DNA of 64,000 bases from Heterocephalus glaber (GCF_000247695.1 NW_004624795.1:12873016-12937015), one strand, 5' to 3'; counted from the stretch's first letter, positions 29,352-41,028 are shown. Translations and numbers: made by a program. Notes: a model not told the origin generated them from the letters alone.

Positions 29352-29749
29352 TGTCTTAGTTACTTTCTCTTCACTAAGACAGAATACTCAAGATTCACGA
29401 TTTAAAGGAGAAGTGGTTTATTTTGGCCCATAGTTTATAGAGGTTTTAGTCCATAGTCTCACCTGGATCCAAGGTAGGGTAGCACGGCAGAGGAGAAACA
29501 GCTTATGGCATGGCGGTGGGAAGCAGAGAGAGAGAGAGATCAAGGGAGGCAGGAGAGAGATACAACCTTCCAGTCCATGCCTCCAGTGACCCGGCTCCTC
29601 TGACCAGGCTTCATTTCCCAACATCACATTTAACCATAAACTCATCAGTGGACTCATTCATGATCTGCCCCCATGATCCAGTCACCTCCCCAAGGCTCAC
29701 CTATGAGTGCATGAGGTTTTGGGGAGACATCTAAATATAAACCCTAACA
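29352..29749 (-). mobile_element. Solo MaLR-type LTR nested in an older LTR
   Basis: The minus strand begins TGTTAGGGTTTATATTTAGA and ends AGTAACTAAGACA. Perfect 5-bp duplication GAGGG at 29347-29351 and 29750-29754. Confidence 0.88.
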
Positions 29750-29786
29750 GAGGGTGAGGATACAAACATTCAGTCCATAACAACAC

Positions 29787-29884
29787 TCTTCCTTTTTTTT
29801 TTTTTTTTTGGTACCAGGGACCAAACTTGGGTCCTTGCGCTTGCGAAGCAGGCATCGAAACCACTGAGCTAAATCCCTGGCCCT
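29787..29884 (-). mobile_element. ID-like SINE
   Basis: Flanked by CTCTTCCTTTT on both sides. Confidence 0.85.
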
Positions 29885-29989
29885 CTCTTCCTTTTGAAAG
29901 GGAGAGTCTAATTCCTCTTGCCTTGAATGTGGACTGGACTTAGTGATTTGCTTCTAACTAGTAAAATGTGGCAAAAGTAATGCAATGTG

Positions 29990-30070
29990 CTGGGGATTTA
30001 GCTCAGTGGTTCTGGCACCTGCCTTGCAAGCACAAGATCCCGAGTTCGATCCCTGGTACCAAAAAAAAAA
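29990..30070 (+). mobile_element. ID-like SINE inside the MLT1-like LTR
   Basis: Perfect duplication AAAAGTAATGCAATGTG on both sides. Confidence 0.9.
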
Positions 30071-30370
30071 AAAAGTAATGCAATGTGATTTCTGAGCCTA
30101 TGTCAAAAAAGGACATCTTCACCAAAAAAAACTGCACCTGAAGACTCTTAGAACTAATAAATTCAGAAAGTGGCAGGATAAAAAATCAACACACAAAAAT
30201 CAATAGCATTTTTGTACATCAACAATGAGAAATCAGGAAAACAATCTCATTCATGGTAGTTTCACAAATATTTAAATACCTAGGAATTAACCTAAGAAAG
30301 TGAAAGAATTCTATGAGGAAAACTATTATATAGACTCTGAAAAAAAATGTCAAAGAAGACGTTAGGTAAT

Positions 30371-30520
30371 GGAGCTGGATGTGGTGGCACATCCCTGTAA
30401 TCCCAGCACTCAGGAGGCTGAGGCAGGAGGATAACCCCGAGTTCGATGCCAGATCTAACTACATAGTTAGACCCTGTCTCAAAAAACCAGAAAAAAAAGA
30501 AGAAGAAAAAAGAAAAGAAA
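30371..30520 (+). mobile_element. B1 SINE
   Basis: GAGCTGGATGTGGTGGCACA to CCCTGTCTC, with an AG/A-rich tail. Confidence 0.85.
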
Positions 30521-30523
30521 AAA

Positions 30524-30606
30524 AATGGTATAGCTCATTGGTAGAGCATTAGGCTAGCATGCATGAGGCCCTGAGTTCAATCCCCAGCATCATTAAAAAA
30601 GAAAGA
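30524..30606 (+). mobile_element. Canonical-type tRNA-derived SINE
   Basis: ATAGCTCATTGGTAGAGCAT and GAGTTCAATCCCCAGCA keep the AGAGC spacing of canonical ID or tRNA-Ala. This distinguishes it from the GGTACC-ending copies. Confidence 0.75.
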
Positions 30607-31107
30607 AAATGTAAAGATCTCCTGTTTCTAGATAGGCAGAACCAATATTGTGAAAATGGCCATATTACCAGAAATGATATATAGATTTATTGCAATTCCA
30701 ATAAAAATACCAATGGCATTCATTAAAGACATCTCTGCTTAGGTCTCCCTCTTGGGTTGCTAGCTCTGGGAGAAGCTAACTGTCATGTGTAAGGCCACTC
30801 AAGCAGCCTGTGAAGAAGCCCACATGGAGATGAGCTAATTTTGTCCACTGCACCATCACTGACCTGCTTGTCCTGTGAGTGCACCATCTTGGAAGCAGAT
30901 CCTCCAGTTCCAGGCAAGCTTTGGGACAACTGCAGCCTCAGCTAACATCTTGACTGCAGCCTCACAACGAACCCCAAGCTAGAAGTTCCCAGCCAAGCCG
31001 CTTCCAAATTTGGATCCACAGAATCTATGAAGTAATAAATGTTTATTGTTTTAAGCCACTAACTGTTGGGGTAATTTGTTTCACAGCAGTAGTTAACTAA
31101 TACAACC

Positions 31108-31365
31108 TTCTTGGCCATTTTCCCTCCCAGTCCATGGGCCTGTCAAACATTTGGCCCAACAGTGGCCAAATCTAACTTTGTGTTATTTCATGTAAGTGCT
31201 CCAGCTGCTGAATGTGGCTAGAGAAAAACACAGGACTATGCTAGAAGGTTTCCCTTTACAGTCACAGCGACCCCTCTAAGGAGGACCTTATTACTACCTG
31301 GCAATCCTATATTTTCTTCTGAGGCAAGTCACTCTCCTACTCCTTGCAGTAACTGTATCAGACTG
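31108..31365. other. Unique or old repeat sequence
   Basis: Nothing recognised. Confidence 0.35.
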
Positions 31366-32340
31366 CCTTTCTTCTCAGACTTCCAACAGAAAAAAGAAAT
31401 CACAAGAATAAATCCTCATCCTCCTATTGCCAAAGATACCAGCTTCCAGTAGTCAGGTCCCTGTCCTCTGCCTTCCTTCCTCTCATGACAAATGGACCAT
31501 CACAAGTCCATCTGAAGCCAGTCCCTCTCATTGCACATGATCCCTTCACCTCCTGCTTATTAAAGGCATCACTCTGGCAATTATCCACTCATCTGCATCA
31601 TCACATTTTCCCTCTAACTGGATTATTAACTAATCGGCCTGATAAATGGGATATGATAACTCACACCTTAAAATCCTTGACCCTACATTTTCTTCTATTT
31701 GCTTCACCATTTGTCTGCTGGCCATTCATAGCAAAAGTTAGAATGCCTATACTGTTTCTGTTTCCTTGCTTCACATTCTCACTCACACGTGCACTCCAGT
31801 CAGGCAGTCTGTACAATGACAGTGAAACCTCATCTGTCAAGGTCACCAGGGACTTCTATGTTGACAGATTCAGTGGTTCATTTTCCATTCTCATTTGACC
31901 CATCAGTAACATTTTAAGTCATGTGGTCACTCCTTTCTTCTTGAAATACTTTCTTCAGTAGCTGACAGGACTTGAAAGTTTTCTTTCTATTTCAATAGCT
32001 GTTCCTTCTCCATTTTCTTTTTTAGATTCACTTTTCCCCTTCTTACAGCCTCTAAAATTGGAATGCTCTAGGGCTGAGTTCTTGGATATTTGCTCCCCTC
32101 TCCTTTCCATCATTCCTCCTGGGTGACCTCATCTGGTCTCGTGGTTTTAAACATCCATGTACTGCAGACTCCCTAGTTGTATCTCTAATCCAGAGTCTTT
32201 ACTGAGCCCAGGATGCACAAAAGCAAAATTTGTCTTCAGCTTCCTTCCTTTTCGGCTCATCTTTCTTTGATTCTCAGTGACTTTTCTTTCTTCCCTCATG
32301 TTCAGTTTATTCACACTCAAGGGTAAGTGCCAGGTTTAAA
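31366..32340 (+). repeat. Ancient LINE relic (L2/CR1-like), probable
   Basis: The section around 32070-32180 (GGGCTGAGTTCTTGGATATT, GGGTGACCTCATCTGGTCTC, CATCCATGTACTGCAGACTC) resembles an old mammalian repeat whose intact version encodes a QGSVLGPLLF-type reverse transcriptase motif. Frames are fully decayed. Confidence 0.4.
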
Positions 32341-32420
32341 ACATCACCTAGCATTTAGCACAGTGCCTTGTACATAATGGAAATATTAATCAAGTGTAAC
32401 TAAATTACTTCTTTCAGAGA
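32341..32420 (+). repeat. MIR 3'-end relic
   Basis: CCTAGCATTTAGCACAGTGCC, then ATTAATCAAGTGT. Confidence 0.5.
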
Positions 32421-32563
32421 ACAATACTTACATTTGGCCTAAAGGCAAAGTTATACCTCTCAACTGGTGAAATTTCAAAAATTATGCTGATCACCAAACC
32501 AACCATTCAGTAGGAGGCATGTGGTGTTTTCTGGAAGATAGGCAAAGCTCCACCCTAAAACAT

Positions 32564-32774
32564 TTTGTTTGTTTGTTTGTTTGTTTTGGTACTGGGGAAT
32601 GAACACAGGACCTTTGCACTGAGCTACATCCCCAGCCTCCCCCCACCATTTTAAAATTTTGAAACAGGTCCTCACTAAATTTCTAAATTGCCCAGGCTGG
32701 GGTCAAACTTGGTGTTCTCCTGCCTCAGCCTCCCAGATTTGTGGGATTACAGATATGTGCTACTACATGTGGCT
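32564..32774 (-). mobile_element. B1-dID composite SINE
   Basis: (GTTT)n tail, dID half with TTTGCACTGAGCTACATCCC, then the B1 half to GCTACTACATGTGGCTC. Confidence 0.8.
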
Positions 32775-33950
32775 CCCAAACCTGAATTTGAGCTGCTCCC
32801 ATCTGGTCTTAGTACATCAGTGGTTAGATCATGGTAGAAACAAGCTGTGGATTCATTTTCCATGTATCTTTTCACGGAGAGACATTGTTCTAAAGCCATC
32901 TTTGAACCCTTTCATATGGCCAAAAATGTCAGTTTCAGTCTGAAGATCCAAGTTAAACCTTGATACTTGACGAAATCATTTTTGGAAGTTTCACACATCA
33001 GAACCTTTGTACATGAATATAATCCTTCCTCCTTCCCTGTCTGCAATGATAAGGAGAGACCCAGTGAGGTGGGGATGTCCTGGGCACTGACCAATCAGCG
33101 TCCTGTCACTCACAGGAGGGAGAGAGTTGGATGAGGGATGAGGGAAGCGGCCAGTGGCCAGCAGCAGCGCTGTTCATTTCCACCTCTGGGCTGAAGGGCG
33201 TAAGGAAGTGGTGACCAGATCCCAGGGACAGGTACAGCTTGTAGGAGAGGTCCTGGGTCAGGAGCCTTGACCACACCTGCCCTGCTGAGTGGGTGCTGGG
33301 TGATTAACTCCGAACCATTTCTTTTTCTCTTTCTCGTCTTCTCTCTCTGCTTCCCCCTGACAAATCCAGCCAAAAATCAGAGAGTAAGGGGTGCTCTTGG
33401 CAGGGACCCCACAGGCCAGCTCTTAGATCTCAGCAGGAGAGTGCAGCTGCATGAGCTGCCAGAGAATAACCTACAGGCTGGCCAGGTAACATCTCCAGGA
33501 GTCACAGCTGTTAGAGCGCGATGTGCTCCAGCCAGGACAACAGGAATGGGCCATGGCACCCTGCTCAGGGTCCTCATTCTTAAGGAGTTATACCAAATAA
33601 CCTTCTGGAGGATTCTGGCAATCAAGGACCCACCACACACCACGTGTCCTATCCTCTGTGCAGCTGCATGCAACTGGGATCGACTGATGACTGAGCTTTC
33701 CTCCAAAGGGTTGTAATTTTACACAAGGGTCACTGTAAAATGGAAAAGGTGATTACTTCCTTCTTTCTGTATAGAGATTAGAGAGGACAACCAAGTTGTT
33801 TGTGGTCACTTAACAGGTGGCCTAAGGGAGAAAGGAGAAAAAAAAAAAGAAAGAGGGGAGATGGAACCCAGGTGTCCAGATGTCCTGAGTCACCTGCCTT
33901 CTGTTCAGCTGGCCTGTTGCAGATTCCATTTTCTTTTCTCACTCCACTCC
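32775..33950. other. Unique intergenic sequence
   Basis: Open frames around 33267-33716 (149 codons +) and 33377-33706 (109 codons -) overlap each other in GC-moderate sequence. No recognisable protein. Confidence 0.4.
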
Positions 33951-34100
33951 CCCTTTTTTTTGAGACTGGGTCCCGCTATGCAGTTCAGGCTCGCTTTGAT
34001 CTCACTATGTAGCCCTGACTGGCCTTGACTCACAGCAATCCTTGAACTCAGTCTCCTGAGTGCTGAGATTACAAGCATGAATCATTACACAAGGCTCTCT
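33951..34100 (-). mobile_element. B1 SINE
   Basis: TTTTTTTTGAGACTGGGTCCC through AAGCATGAATCATTACACAAG. Confidence 0.75.
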
Positions 34101-34216
34101 TCCCTTTCTAAGGGAGTGAAAATCCCTCTCCTTCCTGAGAAGGCTCCAGCTTGCTTGGCTTAAGTTTTCACCAAGGATCTGTTTGCAAGAAGATCAGAGT
34201 CAAGGCATTTACAAAA

Positions 34217-34416
34217 TCATTCCCAGTTCTTAATTCTTTTTTGGCAGTACCAGGGATTGATTGTAGGCCTTCACACTGAGTGGTATCCCCAGACTTTTCT
34301 GTTTATTTTGAGATAGTATCTTGCTTAGTTGCTCAAGTGGGACTTGAACTTGTGAGCTTCCTGCACCAGTCTCCCAAGGTGCTGGGATTACAGATGTGAG
34401 CCACCATGCTTGGCTT
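34217..34416 (-). mobile_element. B1-dID composite SINE
   Basis: GCAGTACCAGGGATTGATTG...CACTGAGTGGTATCCCC joined to GAGATAGTATCTTGC...GAGCCACCATGCTTGGC. Confidence 0.75.
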
Positions 34417-34525
34417 TACCTCTTTTCTTGAAATCCCAAGAACTGGGGTTTGGGGTTCTGAACAGAGAGGCATGACTGCACCATGTTCTGACTTTCCCAG
34501 CCATCCATGCAGCACTGTGTCACTG

Positions 34526-34528
<3 letters not shown>

Positions 34529-34560
<32 letters not shown>
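34529..34560. repeat. (GT)n microsatellite
   Basis: About 16 perfect GT units. Confidence 0.95.
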
Positions 34561-34562
<2 letters not shown>

Positions 34563-35252
34563 CTGATCAAGATGGGGTTCTCAAGTGTGGGTTAGTGAGA
34601 TAAGGGGAGACAGTGACTGCAGGGTTCAGGAAAGCAGTTTCTACTTTTTTCCACAAGAACTGTCCAAAAAGCAGCTCGCTCGCTCTCTGGAGAATGAACA
34701 AAGGTAAAGACAGCTTTGGTTGCTGCTGGCAATCATGTTGCAACTTTGAGGACTGAGTTTTAGAATGAAATCCATACAGTGAATGATAGTGGGGAGAGAC
34801 AAAAAAAAAAACAACAGAGCAGATGAGCCAGACTTTCCAAAAGCCCACCCTACCTCAAATTTTTTTTACTGTTGCAGACCAGTGGGTTCTTTTTATTGTT
34901 TAAACCAGTTTGAGTTGTACTTGTTATTATAGTAAAAGCCATCCATCCTCCTGAGAATTCCAACAGCCTGGACTCTGTGCTGCAAGCTCAGGACAGGGAA
35001 ACACCGACTGGTCTGAGAAGATTCTCCTCAGACGATGCATCACTATTTCGTGTGCGTATGTGTGTGTGGTCAGTCAAGTTCATCTTGCAGCGTCGGGAGA
35101 AGGGTCAGCAAAGGCCTTGCTAAAAGATGCCTCAAATAATGAATGTGATCCTTTGACAGCTTAAAGGGGCTAGGCTGCCAGATCCAGCCAAGACAGAAGT
35201 TCTTTGATGCCTAGTGGATCTGTGGAAAGGTCTCAGGGAGTCCTTGAAACCC
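34561..35252. other. Unique intergenic sequence
   Basis: Nothing recognised. Confidence 0.4.
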
Positions 35253-37437
35253 TGTTGTGGTTCGTGTCTATATGTTCCCCTAAAGCCTCATGCGGTCATC
35301 GGGCTTTTTCAGAGGTGACTGAATCTAGAGTGTGTAATGCTGGATTAAGGGCATGTGATTACTAAACCGGTCCACTGATTGGTTTGGCATTGCCCTAATC
35401 CCAGTAGTCTTGGTAAGATAAAAAGGGCAGACAGACACTGTTAAGGTCCATTGTTGCCATTTCTAACTTCTGCCAGTCTGCCACGCCACCCTGACGTGGA
35501 GCCAGCCAACTATGGACTGAAACCTCTACAAACCTTTCCTCCTTTAACTTTGGGCGTCAGGTATTTTGTCTCACCAGGGAGAGAAAAGTAACTAAGAAAT
35601 TGGGTACCACAGAAGTGGGTCATTGCTGTGATATTACCTGGCCAGGTGGCTCAAGAGCCTTTGAAACTGGCTTGTGGGAAGGGAAAGAGTTAGGAAAGGT
35701 TCAGAGATGCTGGCTGAAAAAGTAGAGCTGGAATGCCTTAGGCTGTACTGTATGGGAGAATCTAGTCAGAGCTCAGAAAACCAGAAGGTTGATAGAAATC
35801 TTGCCAGTAAAGACCAGGCCCAGGAGGTTTCTAATGGGAAAAAGGACTGCATTGGTTGCTGGACTCAACAATGTGTGTTATGCCTTGGCAGAAAGTTTGT
35901 CTGCATTTTGCTCCTGTCCAGAGACTGTGCCTGAGACTGAGACTAGGGGCAGTAGACTAATTAACCTGGCAGAAGAAATTTCACGGCAGTCTAATGTTGA
36001 GGCAGTGGCATGGCTAGTGTTGCGGGATTTTAGCCAGATAGTGGTTGAGAATCAAGACCAAAGACCCCAGCAGAATGATTTAAAATGTTTTGCGTTTGAC
36101 CAGAAAGGAAGCTCCAGTGAAGGCATGGGCTGAAAAGATAGAACAGAGGAGATCTTGATGGCTGAGAAGGAACAGGAGAAAAGAAAAGATGGCCTGAGGG
36201 CATCACAGGAAGCAGCAGGACTCTATCCTTTGGAGTCTCAAAATTGCAAAAGTGAAAGACTTTGCTTTGAGAAGAGAGCCCCAGAGCACCATGTTCCAGA
36301 ATGGTAGTGGCTTAGGGACGTTTTCTCTCAGGATTTGGTTCATAGGCGCTGGACCCCTCCAGACAACAGAAAAGGAAGCCTGGGGGCAGCTCCTGCTGGC
36401 AGCAGACTTTGGTGTTATCCATTTGGTGCTAGTTTTAGGCGCATGAGAAATGGAAGAGTTGTGGGGTCAGGAAGGCTTCTACCCAGATTTCAGAAGAAGC
36501 CTGGGAGGCCAGGGAGTCACCGTGCCCCTGAGAGGGCAGTGTGTGAAGCCGAAGGGGCACTGGAGACCCCAGAAGGTTGTAGAAACCAGGAATGTGGATC
36601 ATCTGCCTGTACCACTCTGCAAGGAGGGAGCCAGCCCCATAGAGAAGCCATGAGACCTACAATCCTCTGCCCTGTGATATGGGCGGAGCCATCCAAGCCC
36701 TTTGGAGTTTACAACTTGCCACAGATTGCCAGGGATGCTGGTAGTAGAACTGTGGGATTTAATGTTTGCCCTGCTGGATTTTGGACTTGCTTTGGTCCCA
36801 TTTCTTTGTATTCCATTTGTAACTTTTGGAATGGAAATGTCTATCTTGTGCCATTGAATGTTGGAAGTGTTTAACTTTCTTTTCATGTGTACAGGGGCTT
36901 GCAGGTAAGAGTTTGCCTTAAATCTCAGAGGAGACTTTGGACCTGGAATTTTCAGCAATGCTGAAAATGTTAGGACTTTGGGAACTCTTAGAGTTGGACT
37001 AAATGCCTTTTGCATAAAGGGATATGCATGAGTCTTTAGGGGGTCAGGGGTGCAATGTTATGGTTTGTGTCTAGATGTCCCCCCAAAGCCTCTTGTGGTC
37101 TTAGGGCTTTTTCAGAGGTGGCTGAATCTAGGGTTGTGATGATGGGATTAAGGGGATGTGATTACTAAACCAGGCCACCAACTGATTTGGCACCCCAGTA
37201 GTCAAGATAAAGGAGGCAGAAAGACACCATTAAGCTTCCCTTGTTGCTTTTGCTACTGTGTGGATACCATAAACTGTTTCTCCTCTGCAATGCCCCTCTG
37301 CCATGTACCACTCTGCCTTAGAGCCCAGTGATTATGGACCAAAACCTCTACATACTGTGAGCTAACTAAACCCTTTCCCCTGTAACTTTGGGTGTTGGAT
37401 ATTTTGCCTTAGCAATGTGAGAAAAGTAATTAAGACA
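35253..37437 (+). mobile_element. Full-length MaLR-type LTR retrotransposon, copy B
   Basis: 5' LTR 35253 to about 35597 and 3' LTR 37056-37437. Perfect 5-bp duplication AACCC at 35248-35252 and 37438-37442. The internal region is collinear with copy A and lacks gag, protease or reverse transcriptase genes. A 179-codon frame at 36335-36874 shares pieces with a 147-codon frame of copy A but shows no known domain. Bases 35691-36106 are identical to copy A 7911-8326. The sequence on either side has clear substitutions and indels. Confidence 0.88.
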
Positions 37438-37442
37438 AACCC

Positions 37443-38043
37443 TGAAACCAAATGTAGAATTTTGTGTGTATACATTTTTGCCAGGTTCAAAATGCAGGAA
37501 TAGTTGCCCTATGCTTACATGGTATCCAGTTCTCTAACCCCCCTTCCCAGTTTTCCTTTATCATAAAGCAGGAATGATTATCTCTCATTGTTCTTACTCC
37601 CCAAAAGGATGAACAGCTGAAAGATCATAGATGACAAATAAGTCCATTAGATAGAAAAGTCTTCTCAAAATGATCAGAGAATGTTACTGGAGGGATTTCA
37701 GGGAGTGTGGCCTGAGACAGCAAGCCCACGTGAAAGTGAGGACACCCAAGAGTACAGGGAAGGAGGCAGACAAGAGTCACACTTGCCCTGTCTTAGAAAG
37801 TCCAGTGGCTATGTGGATAGACACGAATGTGTGCCCAGGTATGCCACAGACAGTGCGTTTAGCATTTGCATTGCCTGATGGTTTTCAACAGGCATTTCCA
37901 TAATTGCCTCACTTAGTCCTCATATGGGTCATAAGAGTTGGGTGTCTCATATTCCTCCCCAGCTCCAGAGAGTGAAGTCCTGAGGGTCCCAATAAGTGGT
38001 ATTCAGGTATTCTCTTTTCTCAGTGGTGAGCTGTTCCCTATAT
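37443..38043. other. Unique intergenic sequence
   Basis: Nothing recognised. Confidence 0.4.
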
Positions 38044-38206
38044 CAGTGGTTTTGAAACCTGGCTGATGCTTTAAAATGCTGAATTCTTGGCTCAGCTCCA
38101 GCTCTGGAAAAGATGATTTAATATGCATGGGGCAGGGCCTGGGAATTTGCACTTTTGGAAGCACCACAGGTGAATCTGGAGGCCACTGAGGTTTTGGCAC
38201 AACTGT
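38044..38206 (-). repeat. MER5-like hAT-Charlie DNA transposon relic
   Basis: Starts CAGTGGTTTTGAAACC, has GGGCAGGGCCTGGGAATTTG internally, and ends with a decayed inverted repeat. Confidence 0.65.
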
Positions 38207-38552
38207 TCTACATAAAGAGTGCTGTGTGTGTGTTGCACACATATCCTCTTACAGGCAGACCTAGAAAACCTGTAAAATAGATAATATGTTTAGCATACTA
38301 CTCTCCTCTTTAAGGGCTCTTTCTGCCCTTTGGTCATCCTTTGTGATGCCTCATAGTCCTTCTGCAAACCCCACATCAGATGGGCTTCAGGGGTTAGCCC
38401 ATTTTAGGGGTGGTTACATGACACAGTGGACTCTCGGAGATGGGTGATACTTCAAGCTCATAAGTAGCAAATCTTTAATGGTGGAATTTCAGGCTTTAAG
38501 GCAGGGAAATGGAGGTGGGAGATGTTTTGGGGAGGGAAGATAGCTTACCACC
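38207..38552. other. Unique sequence
   Basis: Nothing recognised. Confidence 0.35.
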
Positions 38553-38961
38553 TGTTATGGCTTGTGTCTAGATGTCCCCCCAAAGCTTCATGCAGTTGTA
38601 AGTGGAGCTTTTTCAGAGGTGGCAGGATCTAGTGTGTGTAACACTAGAACTGATTCTTGGTGCAATGCTAGTATCAAGGGCACCAGGATTAAGGGTGTGA
38701 GTGCTACCCGCCTTAAGTAGCCTGGATAAGATATAAGGAATAGAAAGAGCTGTGGTCATCCCTTGCTTGCTTGCTTGCTTTTGCTGTCTTCTGCCTGCCA
38801 TGAGCTGTTTCTCTTCTGCAATGCCCCTATGCCAAGCCACCCTGCTTTGGAGCCAGCTGCTTATGGACTGAAACCTCTACAAACTGAGCTAAATAAACTT
38901 TCCCCCTTTAACTTTGAGTGTCAGGTATTTTGTCTCAGCAACAAGAAAAGTAACTAAGACA
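38553..38961 (+). mobile_element. Solo LTR of the copy A/B MaLR family
   Basis: TGTTATGGCTTGTGTCTAGA at the start and AGTAACTAAGACA at the end. Perfect 5-bp duplication CCACC at 38548-38552 and 38962-38966. Confidence 0.9.
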
Positions 38962-38966
38962 CCACC

Positions 38967-41026
38967 CTATGGGGTGGCTGTGTATTTGCTTTGATAGGTC
39001 TTCACCACAGAACTTCCCCATGCTGTATCACCCAGTTATATGTATCCTGTACAAATGTTATAGCTGCAGAACTCTCAGAATGAAGAGCAAACATATAATG
39101 AGCAAGTGGAGTTTGTAGAGCATGCAACATTTTTAAGGGGAAAAATATGAATGCATTTTCAGCGTCAAGTCTCACCATGAGGCAGGCTCTTCAAGCTGGA
39201 AGAGAGGCATCCGGAAATACGGGTTTGTCATGGAAACACTGACAGGGCTTCAGCTGAGGGGCACTCACAGGTGCAGCCTGGAATGGTGCAGCCTCTCATG
39301 GCTTATTTACATCTCAGCCCACAGAATGAGTTCTCTTCTTGGTTTCTGGGCCCTGAATAGGCTGCAGCTTTCTGGGGATGAGCACAGGCAGGGTTGGGGG
39401 TTGGGGGGGTGTGTGTGGGTTGTCTTGCCAGGAAGGTGGGGGTTTTCAGACTTCTGGATCTGGTAATACAGAGGGTCTTAGGATTGGTTTCATATGTGGG
39501 AGAAAGGCTCCTAGAGGGAGTGGAGAGAAGAATGAGGTAAAAAAAAAAAAAAAAAGATGAAAGGAAGAGAGAAGAGGAAACATGGATTTTAAGTGCAAGG
39601 CACAGCCCAGTAAGCATACAGGCACCATAGGGGATAACCCCATGGGGAACCAAGGTTCTCCACATATTGCAGAGAAAGAAGCAGGCTGGTAGCACCCAGG
39701 TAAGGCCTTAGGACCACATCCTCGATCGGACCAGTGGTCAAGCAGCTTGAGGATTCGGAAGCTGCCCCTGAGCCCACCACTGTTGGTGATGCCAAGGCCA
39801 TGGGGCTGGAAGCACAGATGTTCTCTTAACAAACTGTGAGAAGCTGGGAAGGCATTCGTGCTGAGAGAGCAGCACAGTAATCACCTTTAGGGCTGGCCAC
39901 TGGGTCCTTGAAGATGCCAGTTCTTTGTTCTTCCCAACTGGGTCCCTAGAGTTGCCGCAGGAGCCAGAAAAGTGCATCAGATGCTTTATGGACCCGATGG
40001 GCTGGGCCAGAGAAGCTGGGGGAGGGGAGGGAAAGGGACAAGGTTGTCTGTGGGAAGTTTCCATTTGGTGGGGAAAGTGTGGTCCCTTAGGGGCTCCAAA
40101 TCCAAACCAGTAGGGAGATAAGGGTTCTGCACACAAGGAAAAAGGCACACTGCATACATTCCAGGAGCTCACAACCTGTTTTTCTTACCTGGGCCACAGA
40201 GCTCTGACCAACCACCCTGGGAATGGAAGCCATCTACCCACCCTGGACTGTGGCGAGAGCTGGGGTGAGACTGGGACTCCCATCCCCATCCTGCAGGCCC
40301 ACAGGGTTCCAGAAACAGCCTCCCCCGGCACGTTCTATCAGAGCCACCTGCTACGAGGGATGGCAGCTTTGGCCCAGCCCAGCACCTCTGTAGGGAGGCT
40401 CTCTGCAACCAGGGCTGTTCTGATCAGACCAGGGCCACTCCCCAGCTCCATCTGTCTTCTGCAACACGAATCCCACCTTTCTTTCCCCACCAGGAGCTTT
40501 GGGAGCTTGGAAGACATTCCAGCACTGCCTCTGACACGAATTTGCTGCTCAGTGCACCAGGTGATCAGAGCTGGCTCCTCTCTTTTCCCTCAGAGGTGTT
40601 GATAGTAACAGCAGCGACAAGCTGCCAAGTTGGCAGGAGAACGGACACTGTGCACTGCGGATGGAAGGGGGCGGGAGCAGCAAGTGGCAGAGGGCTGGTC
40701 CAGAATGTCAGTCTGTGTATCCTAAAATCCCAAGGGTCCCTCCAGCCTGGGCACCCAGTATCCTGCGAGGGAGACACTGTGACAGGAGGTGGAAGTTGTA
40801 GGGGAGGCCCAGGCTAGTGGTGGGGATGAGGCACTTGGGAGGCTTCTGCTTGGGCCTGGAGCCACCAGGCAGCCTGGCCCCACAGGGCAAGCCAGGCCTC
40901 AGGGACAGGATAGAGGTCCACCTTTGTTCTTGCTGCTGATGAAGAGGCCGTGGAGTTTCCAAACTAGAATGGTGCTGCCCTGGGAAGGTATCCATCCTGA
41001 GGATGCTTCCTCCTAAAGATAGGGAC
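38967..41026. other. Unique, partly GC-rich sequence
   Basis: About 2 kb without young SINEs, apart from an A17 run at 39540. Overlapping open frames on both strands show no family resemblance. It could hold regulatory elements; conservation would decide. Confidence 0.4.
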
Positions 41027-41028
41027 TT

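Larger units (their letters stand above)
28690..29786 (-). mobile_element. Old LTR (MaLR/MLT-like), split by three later insertions
   Basis: Host pieces: 28690-28938 (GGGTGGCTCAAACAACAGAA, TTCTCACAGTTCTGGAAGG), 29024-29098, 29275-29351 and 29755-29786 (AAACATTCAGTCCATAACAA). The insertions are an ID, a DNA-transposon-like piece and another LTR. Confidence 0.6.
30130..30729 (+). mobile_element. L1 ORF2 fragment carrying two SINEs
   Basis: L1 ORF2 sequence at 30150-30370 (ATAAAAAATCAACACACAAA, AAATACCTAGGAATTAACCT) and 30605-30725 (GGCCATATTACCAGAAATGA, TTGCAATTCCAATAAAAATA). It is interrupted by a B1 and a tRNA-type SINE. Both frames are broken, and there is no 3' end or poly(A). Confidence 0.75.
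29885..31107 (+). mobile_element. Old MLT1-like LTR split by ID and L1 insertions
   Basis: 5' part 29885-30115 (GAATGTGGACTGGACTTAGT). 3' part 30730-31107 (CATCTTGGAAGCAGATCCTC, GTAATAAATGTTTATTGTTT, ending TAGTTAACTAATACAAC). The interruption contains an L1 fragment with its own SINE insertions. Confidence 0.65.

Noticed and set aside
33267..33716. 149-codon ORF with an overlapping 109-codon antisense ORF
   Set aside because: No homology I recognise, no promoter or splice context, and openness on both strands. Insufficient support for a gene.
36335..36874. 179-codon ORF in MaLR copy B (147 codons at 8643-9086 in copy A)
   Set aside because: Frames are not maintained consistently between the two copies and there are no gag or pol motifs. 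Treated as chance openness in a repeat.
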